Shown here one piece after another: positions 11,616-21,919 of a stretch of DNA of 64,000 bases (the first letter of the stretch is position 1; each line of letters starts with the position of its first letter). The stretch spans positions 4,442,461-4,506,460 of the forward strand of contig CM034139.1 in the NCBI GenBank assembly GCA_019914995.1, written 5' to 3'. The DNA is from Acanthochlamys bracteata. Its lineage: Eukaryota; Streptophyta; Magnoliopsida; Pandanales; Velloziaceae. The notes below the pieces were generated by a model. It saw nothing but the letters and a program-made list of their open reading frames with translations. It was not told the origin of the DNA and made no database searches. Made by a program: the position numbers and the translations under genes.

Positions 11616-13121
11616 TTCGCATCTCCCGACCCGTCTTCTAGTTAGCTCAATTCATCTTGGATCTACTCTGAACTGAATTTACCTTCTGGTTCTTGGAGAG
11701 ATAGCTGGTTTGGTTTAATTTTGGTCCTTTCTTTAAATTTTCAGCGACGGTAGTGTTTTGGTAGAGAGAGCTTCGAAGCTTTCGTTTTGCTCGGACTGCT
11801 GAGGTATGTTTTAATTTCCTCCTGTAATTATCTCCTTATCTTTTTCAGTTCGAATAATCTTTGATGGGTCTTTGGATTTCTAGTCTATGAGGAAGCTGTT
11901 TTTTCTCTCTCTATATTTCCCTGAAATCCAATTATTTCCCCCCTTCGAAGGAAAGTACATGGGTAGTCTAATTTGGTCTTATTTCTTCGAGGTTTGTATC
12001 CTACTGTTGTTTGGTGAGCTGCTTTGGCCTTGGAATCCCTTAATTGGGAATTTACCATTTCTTGAAAGGTGGAGTCTTTGAGAGGGGTATTATGGGGGAG
12101 ATGATTTATGGTTTGAAAATTGTTTAGTAATCTTCCTCACCCTATATTTCATGTCGTATTTGATCGAAAAATGGTGAAATTTTCACATCTAGTGTTCAGA
12201 ATAGAACTTTAGATTCCAGCCGAGCTAAGCAGTGTTTAGGTATTAGTAGCTTGATTGCTCCACTCCTTTGGGGGAACTTACATGAGTCTTGTAGCTCTAG
12301 CCATCTAGAAGTCATCTATATATCGAATAGTGATTCCGCTTATTCCTGCGAGCGCTCGGTATTTCATGGTTGGCATTTTCGCACATTCTTTAGGTCCCAT
12401 GTTTCTGTGACAAATCAGACCTTCATCTTTAATAAAATTGCATGCCACTACTGCGAGCGCTCGGTACAGTAGCTTTCCTTCTATTCCAGTACTACTATGC
12501 ATGTTTATATATTGTTAATTACCTTATATTTTCTTGTTCTATTCGGTTGGTTACTTTGATTTAAGTGGAACACTGTCGTGCGCGTGTTTGTCTTTTGTGA
12601 ACTGAATTTGTGCGTGATGCATGTATATAGCTTCAATGCCAAAGTGTGGTCTTTGTTATGGCAAGTTTTAGTTAGCGTATCAGTATATTGTGTTTGGTTT
12701 ATTCAGTTTGTTTCTGCCAGTTTTCATGCATCGATGTGATGAGAATTTACTCTCATCTAAAGTCTGTGACCTTGCCATAGATAATACAGTGAGAATGTGG
12801 TTTCATCTGGTTTATGCGACTATTTTCCAATGTATATTTCCATGCTTGTGCGCATTATCGCGCTTAAAGTTAATTCACGCCTTCTTAATACAGATGGGTA
12901 TGTATACGTACTAGATGACTTGTTTAATTAGGTACTGTGCCTGGATGAGAAATGTGTTTCATTTTCTTTTCTTTTGTTTTGAGAGAAGAGTTGTATATAT
13001 ACGAAACTAACATCTTGTACTTCTTTGTATCAGCCATATAATGAGAATATCAATCTCTTGTATATGGTCTTATTCTCATAGGTCATATTGGGCTCCGCAA
13101 TTATTATGTTGATTTCTTGGT
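11500..13121 (+). other. 5' UTR of the EMF1-like gene with a 1.3 kb leader intron
   Basis: A leader exon appears to end at 11803 (GAG before GTATGT). An acceptor (TTCTCATAG) ends at 13081, 40 bp before the start codon at 13122. The intervening 1278 bp has no conserved frame. Long first introns in the leader are common in plant chromatin genes. The exact transcription start cannot be seen. Confidence 0.6.
12346..12466. repeat. Exact 16-bp repeat CTGCGAGCGCTCGGTA, two copies in leader intron
   Basis: The same 16 bases occur at 12346-12361 and 12451-12466, 105 bp apart. The core GAGCGCTC is a perfect palindrome. The second copy sits in a near-palindrome running from CTACTG to CAGTAG. It stands out as GC-rich against the AT-rich intron. 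Confidence 0.85.
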
Positions 13122-16100
13122 ATGGAAGTGGTTTTAGTCGAGGCACCTAGCTGCGGAAAGAGTCAACCTCCTCATCTTCCTCCATCTAATCAGGTTCCCA
13201 AAGCTTTGAGCTATGCCGATCCACATGCAGATGGGGATAATCGTGGAAAGAGCTGCAGTCATTTTTCAATACGGTAAGCTTCGTGGCTAGTTTCTAAATA
13301 ATCTGAAAATCTGTAATGGGTTTGAACCATTGGACATTGGCCTCAGTTGATGATTCCAATTTGGCTTTAGTGAATATGTTGCTGGTGTACGGAAGAGAGA
13401 TCCAAAGTTATGCTGGCCTTTCATGGTTGACAGCCACATATCTGGAGAACAAGCAAAATTGCTGCCTCCGATGCATGTGATTCAATTTAGAAGGTGGAAT
13501 TGCCGAGACTGTTTGCAAAGAACCAGTGCTTCCACAGACGCTTGTGAACACGGAGCGAATGCTTTTGAAAAGAAACCTACATGTTCTACTTACATAGGAA
13601 ATGCTGCTCTTGAAAAGAAGGTACTACAGGAACATATGACTAGAAGATCAGTGGAAGCAGACAGTTTTAAGATGTTAAAAGACAGAGAGCCTCTTCAATC
13701 TGTATGTTGTCATAATGGGCCTATGATTAAGGATCTGAAAAAAGGAGGTAGGCTTGTAATTTAGCTATGCATTATAGATTCCTCATTTTCCTATAACAAT
13801 TCTGTATGTTTACAGGCTCTCGGTTTCTCAAAAACAGTATCTGCAACCAGCATCCAAAAAAATTATGTGAATCTCCTCTTGCCAAAGCAGAACAGTTCAC
13901 TGGAAAAGGTTCTGACAGCAGAAGGCTCATCCATACATCTGAAGATGCTCCTAAACTTTCTGGTGTTGAGAAATCTGATAAACTTCCTAGTCCCGAGATA
14001 AACAACAGAGAATTGTCTGGCCACAAACGCTCAAAAGATGCCCATGATTTATGTCAAATGAAGGAGTCATATAAAGATGTGCAGAAGGAGGCTACTTTGC
14101 CAGGGAAAGTCCATGCAAGTGTTCATTCTCAAGCTGATTTTACAGTTGGTGCATTTGTTCAGGGTTCAAGGGTTCCTAAGAAGAAAGGCCATGCAGCATA
14201 TGGTGGCACTCCGTGTCCAGGTGATAGTGATAATGAAAGCCAAGATCATACTGAACAGCTCCATTCCTGTGTTTGGAACAAGCAACAGAGGAGAGGACGC
14301 AGGGTGCGATTATTGGATGATATTATAAAAAGTGAGGAATTGCTCAGGTTTCAGAAGGTCCAAGCATCTGATCGAGATTTCAGAAGCAGGAATTCTGAAG
14401 ATAACAATTTCAGGAAAGCAGGGTTATCGATTGGAAGATCACAAGATTCTGTTCCTAGACGTTCGTTAAGTGCAATGAAAGAGAAATTGACTCTTAGCAA
14501 AAGGAAGCATAGTAACATGTCTTCTGATATTCAGGATCAGGGAGGACGTTCTCTAATGCATTGGCTGAGAAAGGTGTCTACAAAATCTATAACTGATGAG
14601 GAAGTAAAGTTGAAGCTAATTAAAACTGCCGACAGTGGTGGCTCTAAAGTTGTCCCATTTGCTCATGTTGAGAAGGGTGTTGGTGCAGATATTCAGAACT
14701 CTAGCATCAGAGTTAAGAACAAGGCTGGCTCTAGTCCCTGCAAATCGGGCCGACTGTTGGATGCAAGTATGTCTCAAAAGATTCATACATCTGCGGAGGA
14801 TGTGCCATTGTTACAATTGCAGAGTCCAAGGACAACAGTGGTGCAAGGAGCCCACAGCCTGGGCAATGGTTTGACATTCAAAGCAAACAACTTTAAGAAA
14901 ACCGTCTTGGGTAAAAGGAATAGAACTCCTCAACATGAAATGCAACAAAAGGTAGATACCAAAGCTATGTTTCTGATATTGTTTTACTGGATGTCCTTCC
15001 TTGCAAGTGTTATATCTGAGCTACTGCCTTTGGTAGTTAAGGAAAGTATTCTGTGCAGAAACACAGTATTAGACCTCTGCTCAGCTAGTTCATATTGTTG
15101 TTTTCCCCTTGGACATATGTTATCACACACAACTCTCTTACTAAATCTCAGTTCTATCTGGAGTGCATTTTCTTATTCCTCTTGGCCACTGCTTGCTAGA
15201 TTTATATTATTTTTAATTTAGGAGTTGTTCATGTTGATAATTAAGCTGTAAGGAACTCGCCTCTTTATTTCTCGATTTTGGATGAAAGACATAGTATTCT
15301 TATGGAAGGATTGAATGATTTTACTTTTTACGTGGCAAAGATGTCGCTTCTATTTTATCGTATGCAATGATAATTGTATCTAGCATTGCTGATTTATTTT
15401 CACAATATCTTAGGGTACTTCCAGCAGAAGATGGGATGATAATGTCACGGATTACCAAAGTCAGGAAAAAGCTATGAAGAATCAGAACAATGTAGTGATT
15501 TCTCAGCAGGATACTCAGGATGACTTCCCTATGGACATTGTAGAACTCCTTGCTAAAAACCAGCATGAAAGATGCCAGATGATTGCTGCAACTACTGTTG
15601 AATTTCCAAGTGAATCACAAAACACCAACAGCATGAAGGATAATCATCATGATAGAGAATCACAAATGGCTGGAATGAAGGATGGGAATCAAGATCCTAT
15701 CCTAAATTTTAACAGAACCCAGGGCTTACAAGGGAAAGCTCAATCTGGGAATACTTGCAAAATTACTAGGAGTAGTGGATGTGGCAGACCGTACAATCTT
15801 GTTGGTGATGCTAATCTTAATCATGAAGTAGAAGTAAATAGAGAACAGTCTACAGGATTCCATGTTCATCCAGGTTTTTGCAATTTCCAAACAAATGGTT
15901 CACATTATGCTGTTTCTGATTTAAACAGCATGAGAATGGAGTTGCAAGCATCAAAACTAAGGCCTTATACTGAAAGGAATTGGGGAGAGGCTTCGTGCAA
16001 CATTGCTAATGATTGGTCAAGACTGCTATCATATGGTCCACGCGATCAGATCAGTTCACAAAGATATCCTGATATAGAACGCTGTTGTATGAATAAAGAT

Positions 16101-17072
16101 ATCCAGAGTAAATGCCTTGAGAAAGCCCCTTTGTGCATGTATAAGATTGATACTAGGAGGCCAGCAAACTCTGCCGGAGCCAAAATTCTTCATCCAAATG
16201 ATCAAATAGAATCAGTGCAGGTGAGACATTTTGCAGTTCCGACTTCTTATCAGCAGTGCGGAAACCGGAACCACTTTAACATTGATGGGGAACCCAATGT
16301 TTACACCGATGGAACGATACCTGCCACACACTTGCTCAGACTGATGGACCCAAGATCATGTCAACCGTACAATACCCCAAGTGATGCAAAGAGAATGGTG
16401 TTTCTCAAGGAGTTGGGTTCTCAGGGTTATGATCAACTCAACAAACTTCCTAGAATAGGCACTAGCCTTAAGATCAGTGATACCAAGACTGGCATGCACA
16501 GGAAGGAATTTAGAAGCTCTGACCGAGAAAATCATGGCGGGAATTTATCAAGGCCGCTTCGACCACTTCCTAGGTTTGGTGTGCTTGGAACATTGTTGCA
16601 GAATGAGATATCGGCTCATTCTAAAAATGTTGGATCACCGTTTGGTTTTGGAGAAAGAAATTCTAGTGACATAAGACCTGAGTTTGCTAGAAGAAAGCTG
16701 ACAGCCGAGTGCCAATCAGCCTTTGTTTCAAGAGTTCCATACCCAAAAACGATTCGCAACGTACCTAGCTCTATTCACATCCCTAGAAGTTCTTCGGCAA
16801 CTGACAGCATAGCCCAAGCTGGTATCAACCATAGCAACGGAGCTTTTCTGCATGTAAATAGCAAGACCGACCAAGAAATCTGCAGCATCAATAGGAACCC
16901 AGCTGATTTTACTGCACCAGGTGATGATTGCGAGTTCATGATCAACCCTGACGATCTAAAGCCAAAGGGTGCGCCGCTTTCTGGAACCTATTATTTTCCG
17001 GTTGATTTTCATGGACAAAAGTTCCGGAAAATGAAGAACCTTACTGCACTTAAAAGACTTGTTACCAGCTGA
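13122..17072 (+). CDS. EMF1: EMBRYONIC FLOWER 1-like PRC2-associated protein
   Basis: Exons 13122-13273, 13371-13747, 13816-14951 and 15414-17072 join in frame to 1107 residues, close to the roughly 1100 of Arabidopsis EMF1. The N-terminus carries the diagnostic HFSIREYVAGVRKRD and LCWPF (about residues 47-68), then LPPMHVIQFRRWNCRDC. A basic stretch, NKQQRRGRRVRLLDDII, matches the EMF1 basic motif and may serve as a nuclear signal. The rest is low-complexity, serine/lysine-rich and probably disordered, ending SGTYYFPVDFHGQKFRKM and then KNLTALKRLVTS. EMF1 acts with PRC2 at H3K27me3-marked genes to hold seedlings vegetative and silence floral homeotic genes (family knowledge). The start was chosen because it is the first ATG after the leader intron and is followed by the conserved block. 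Reading on past the donor at 14951 would add an unrelated tail and stop, so that frame extension is intronic. Confidence 0.9.
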
Positions 17073-18364
17073 TCACTTCTTAACTTATTCTATCTTGTTA
17101 CAGATTATAATCATAATATTCTTTCCGGGTGTCTTTAGAATTGCCGTAGGGTTATCTACTCTTACATATGTATTGTATTACATCCGTATGTATGTATTTT
17201 TTACTTGTTTCCAAAAGTGCTACCTTTGATCAATGTTGTAAAGGTTTTTTTAAGACTTCATATATAGAGGCACATGGCATAGTGCATGTTGTGTCTTTTA
17301 TCCCACCTCGTATATATATTTGTCGCTGTCGTAATGATTGATACAGTGAGTGTTATAGTAGTATTTCTTTTGCGCTTATTAAAAATATAATTTTGGAGTA
17401 GAAGAATATATTTAATTATTTCAAAAAATAAATTTTATTTTTTTATCTTAAAAAAAAAAAAACAAAAAAAAACTTGAAGGTTAAATTGCTGACGACAGAA
17501 ACAAGTAAATGCGTAAAGCTTGAAGGTTAAACTGCTGTGTTATATTGTATATTGCCTTGTATTATGTGTGTACTGCAATGAATTTTGTTTAAAGATTTGT
17601 TGGAATGTTGAACGAAATAAATATAACAATCTATCACGGAATCACCAGAGAAGAAACCTTTATAAGAAAGTGAGAAAGAAACCAACTTCGTTCAGTGTTG
17701 TGTATCAGGGACTCTTTAGAACCGGTTAGCCTCCAGCAGGAATTGGAAGCGTAAATCGTAAGCTCTTATATTTTGAACGTTAAACTGTTGATTGCCCGGC
17801 ACTAAATCTAAAGTTTGAAGCTGCCTGAAGTATTTGAAAGTTTTTAGAATCTTTCTTCCATTTATGGATTAGAAATTTTCATGCAAGTACAGCTATTTAA
17901 GAAGTGTGATAATTTTTAGCAAAGTTTGAAGCTGCCTGAAGTATCTGAAAGTTAGTCTCTTTCTTCCATTAAGGATTAGAATTTTTCATGTAAGTACAGC
18001 TATTTAAGAAGTGTGATAATTTTTAGCAAAATTCTTGTATTTTGCAGCTTGATGGAAACTACTTGATAAAACGCGTCAATGGGCGCCCTCCAACTGTTTG
18101 ATAAAATGCCTTACGGACAAGTATGTGGTCTAGTTACTTTACATTTTTTGCTACAGCTTTGGTATTTGGATCTTTACTTATATGCAATATCTTATCTATA
18201 GCAGTAGTTGAGGTATAAGTGATTGTCCCAGATGTTGGTCATGGCATAAAAAGGTGGGATTTTTTTTGTTCTATTATTATAAAATGGAGTTCTAAGGTAA
18301 ATGCTTTAGTTATTCAATGAAAGTAGAAAGCTACTGGATATAAGAAGGCAAGCAATGACGAAAT
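17073..18364. other. 3' flank of the EMF1-like gene and spacer
   Basis: The 3' UTR is followed by AT-rich spacer with a poly-A-like run at about 17450-17471. A short motif, CTTGAAGGTTAAA, recurs at about 17474 and 17519. No convincing coding sequence is present. A tandem duplication is listed separately. Confidence 0.55.
17810..18027 (+). repeat. Tandem duplication, two copies of about 110 bp
   Basis: Copy 1 (about 17810-17920) and copy 2 (about 17921-18027) both begin AAAGTTTGAAGCTGCCTGAA and end with GAAGTGTGATAATTTTTAGC. They differ by a few substitutions and small deletions, so the duplication is moderately old. It lies just upstream of the CCMH-like pseudogene and has no coding meaning that I can see. 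Confidence 0.85.
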
Positions 18365-19440
18365 AAAACGGTGCAAACTGTTGAAGCTCGAGCAAGAAAT
18401 ATTAGCCATAACATTCAGTGCACCGAGTGTGGAAGCCAATCCATGGAGGACTCCTCAGAAAGGTGGTTAGTTACTTACATTTTATTCAGATTAGACCATG
18501 CCTTTGCCTTAATTTTATATTCAATCGTATTTTTGTTGATGTTAGCACTACAATAAGGTACCAAATTTGATCATTTCTAACATATAGCTAACTGATATAT
18601 AGTGCATTATATATAATGCATTTGAGAGTGCATTATTAATGTGCATTTGCATGTTAATTGTGGGTGGTTCTCGAAGAAGACTACGTTTTGTTGCACGAGG
18701 ATGGTGTTGGCAAGACATTTTAGCAAACTTGCATGATAAAACCTAGACCCTTGTGAATAATATATGAAAAATACCCTTTTCTTCTTCAAGATCATGCAGT
18801 CTCCCCAAGCTGGCATGTTACTCTTTGGATAGTCAAGCTTATGTTTTACAGCTCTGATTTCTGATGAAAATACTTTTAAACTTGTGTATCCATCCTTATC
18901 TTACCCATATAAAAGCTAAAATGCAATCATGATGTGGATCTTTGCATTTGGTAATTAGCCTTTTATTTTATAGTATACTCTGTTGCCTGCAGATTCGAGA
19001 TGAGACTCATGCTGGGAAGACAAAGAGCTCTACAAGAAAGATGGAACATGTTTTTGGAGAAACGATACTTTAATTATGTCCCTCGCTTTTATTTGCAGAT
19101 CGCAACTCTATGGATGTCACCGGTAAGTCTATTTTGACAACTAAACACAACAGAATTCGGCCTTAGTTTTAATTTTCAAGCATCATTGACTTCAAAGTGG
19201 TTGCTAGGTTGTTGCTCAAGGTCAATGATTATTTAACTTAGTTCACTTGTAATCGGACAGTTCATAGTTGTTGGGGGCAGTGGCAGGAGTGTGGACCTAT
19301 CAGAGGCACAGGCAGAAGAACCAATGTGCACATGATGGCTCTGAATATGTTTAAGGGGTGTACCGTTGATTCCAAAAGAGAAGGATACGATGCTTGATCT
19401 TCTACCACCACCGGCTTCGGCCGGTAAGATGTGGCAGACA
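18365..19440 (+). pseudogene. CCMH-like cytochrome c maturation pseudogene
   Basis: CCMH is the mitochondrial inner-membrane thioredoxin-like protein that reduces apocytochrome c through a CxxC motif. Here TVEARARNISHNIQCTECGS (18376-18435) keeps the RCxxC region with cysteines intact. After an intron-like gap, RDETHAGKTKSSTRKMEHVF and GETIL run into a TAA near 19070. In a shifted frame, YLQIATLWMSP follows at 19095-19125. Then VAGVWTYQRHRQ (about 19280-19318), NVHMMALNMFKG (about 19325-19360) and VPLIPKEKDTMLDLLPPP (about 19363-19415) each sit in a different frame. The AILLR helix expected after the CxxC exon is missing. Introns are still present, so this is a decayed duplicate and not a processed copy. 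A functional copy should exist elsewhere, since the pathway is essential. Confidence 0.85.
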
Positions 19441-20463
19441 TGGTGATTGATCTTCCATGACTAAAGCATTAAGCCTGTAGTATATATAGAATCTGCATAA
19501 ATCTCGTTTAAGATTCAATGTGCGGATGAAACATCAAGCTTGTACGCTTTTGCCTTTTGCATCATCGATCGACGTAGTTATGGAAGCCTTTGAATAATTG
19601 TTCAAATAGAAATGTTAAATTATGCAGGGTAATAATGAAGAGACGTGATTTTGTTTGAAAATTGAGATGAAATGTTCTCCGCCTAAACTTGTAACTTCGC
19701 CGCTTATGCAGAGTTATTAATAAGTTTGCAAAGTGTTCTGTTGGTTGATTTGATCTTATCTTGATGACAATAACGTTTTTAAGCTAAACATTTAAGTAGT
19801 TCTTTTCATGTTAACTTCAAAGGTTTGTGTTCCTCACGTATAGTCCCTAGTGCGTGTTTCAATTCATCGTTAGTTTTAATTTTTTTCGTCAAACTTAAAA
19901 TTTTAATAAATTCATATATTTTAATATTATAAATAAATTTTGAACTGTAGTTTCACGTAGATCTTAATTTTTGCTTAAGTTTCACCCTTTTATTTTTGCA
20001 CTCTTCGATACAAAATTTTTTTTCTTAACCTTCAATCTATTTTTAAAAATAATTAAAATATAAAAATTTAACTCTAATTTTAATTCACTTCGCAATCATT
20101 AAATATAAAAACTAAGTTTTACTGTGAACTCATTTAAAAAAAAATTTTACGTCTAATATTTTAATTACAAATATATGAAATACGATTCAAAAATCTATAT
20201 AATATCATCTACTCTTTGGCACGAAGTGCGGAGTATTTATAAAGTGGTGCTAGTTTTTTTTTGTTTTTTGGGTTGACAAGTAGAAGTCGCAGTATTGGCG
20301 ACGACTTTGTGAACAGCTATGGGTAGCGAGTTCCGGTAATTTCCAGCTCACGATTAACAAGCAATGCATTTTACTATGCATATTTTATTTTGAATAGATA
20401 ATCAGAGTTTTCTATAAGAACTGTTGTTGCGAACAAATCACCTGTATAGCTTGTGCAATAATA
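19441..20463. other. Intergenic spacer upstream of the PLAC8 gene
   Basis: About 19880-20200 is AT-rich without a clear inverted-repeat element. 20220-20463 probably holds the promoter and leader of the next gene. No reading frame with a recognisable motif was seen. Confidence 0.5.
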
Positions 20464-21448
20464 ATGGCAAGACTTCCTAACGGCAACCAACAGGTTGCTG
20501 GTAATAATTTTCAGGCAAACAATGGCGTCTCTGGACAAGAAACATATCCTCCGCAGAATGGAGCAGAATCATTTCCTCCTACTGGAAATGGTTTTCAGGA
20601 TCCCTCTGCTGTACAAGGCACTCCAGTAACTCGTACTCCAACTCAGCAACAACCACAGCAGGGAAATTTTTCTGCACCAGCAGTGTATCCTCCGCGTAGT
20701 CCTGTTGTTGGCCCGATCGGGCGACCTTGGAAGTCAAGCTTGTTTGATTTCGGAAACGACGTGTCTAACGGTAATGCTATCTTCCTTCTGATTAGCTTTT
20801 TACTTGCTCGTTTTGCGCTACCGGATTGAATTCTTATACAACTTATGCGATCGATGATTTCCTCGAGTTGCAGCTTTGATGACAACGTTCTTACCTTGCA
20901 TAACTTACGGGCAGATTGCGGAGATGTTAGACGAAGGACAAATCAGTGAGTATATGTACCAAACAATCTCTTGATATCGTAGTGCTGATGGAAGAAGATT
21001 CAAACATGATCCATGCTGCTGCTATCCTGCAGGTTGTGTTCTTGCAAGTGCTATGTACGCCTTGTTCTTTTCAGTTGCTTCCTGCTCGTTACTAAGCACA
21101 AACTACAGGAGGAGGTTGAGGATGAAATTCAACCTGGTGCAAGCTCCAGCTGAGGATTGTTTCGTTCATTTATTCTTCCCTTTCTGCGCTCTTTGCCAAG
21201 AGTATCGGGAACTTAAAGCACGAGGACTTGACCCTTCTCTAGGTAATTTCTTCTTACAACCTTAGAACCTCTGAAGAATCAAACCCCTGCTATATTCATA
21301 ACTTTTCACATATCGACATTGAAAAACAACGTTCACCAAACACTGATGGAGATACTATAATGCAGGTTGGATGGGTTATCTTGCAAGCAACCAAGAAAGA
21401 GAGATGGCTATGAATCCACCGGCTGACCAAGCAATGAACAGACAGTGA
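20464..21448 (+). CDS. PLAC8 / PLANT CADMIUM RESISTANCE-type membrane protein
   Basis: Four exons (20464-20770, 20874-20945, 21033-21242, 21366-21448) join in frame to 223 residues. Residues 1 to about 90 are a proline-, glutamine- and asparagine-rich tail (TPTQQQPQQG, VYPPRSPVVG). The PLAC8 domain starts at PWKSSLFDFGNDVSN, then has TTFLPCITYGQIAEMLDEGQ and the hydrophobic SCVLASAMYALFFSVASCS. It closes with CFVHLFFPFCALCQEYREL and GWMGYLASNQ. The cysteine-rich PCI..GQIAE segment and the second hydrophobic stretch are hallmarks of PCR and cell-number-regulator proteins. These are plasma-membrane proteins linked to export of cadmium or zinc, to calcium influx and to organ size (family knowledge). 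Which role applies here cannot be told from sequence. All introns are short. The gene is convergent with the ROP gene. Confidence 0.9.
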
Positions 21449-21919
21449 TGTTTATCTTTATTTGTACTTGAGTAAATTGCAATGTCACTACTGTAGCAGA
21501 AATGTTGCAGTGAAAATCAAATGTGCCAAGCAACTTCCAGCCAGAAAACATTTTCTTTTGCCAGAAAGAGTGATCGAATACTCAGTGTGAAAAACAAAGA
21601 TGATCTCCTTTGTGACAATTACTAACCACTCAATCACTTTCTGAGACAAATATCAAATAATTCACTGTTTGAATACATACTCCGTTTACCCACCATATTC
21701 AGATACAATGCTAAGAATCTACACTTTAGAGCAAGATATAATATTTAGCTGCTAGAGTTTTCATACCAATAATATATGAAGCTACAACTTGGTAGCTTCT
21801 ACAGTTAAAAAACAAAACACCTTCACCACTAAGGCTGGGAAAACATATGGTTTTCGCATGCCTAACTCCAAAACAGATTACAATTTCACAAGAAGCCAAC
21901 TTTTTAGGTCTTGCAGTCT
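21449..21919. other. Shared 3' region between convergent genes
   Basis: These 471 bp separate the stop codons of the PLAC8 gene (+) and the ROP gene (-). They probably hold both 3' UTRs. Nothing else was recognised. Confidence 0.6.

Noticed and set aside
14952..15221. Extension of the EMF1-like exon 4 frame to a stop at 15221
   Set aside because: A good donor at 14952 and acceptor at 15413 keep the conserved frame; the extension is hydrophobic and unlike EMF1, so it is intron.
18657..18870. Coding-looking stretch in the CCMH relic intron
   Set aside because: Short frames exist on both strands but contain stops and match no family I can name.
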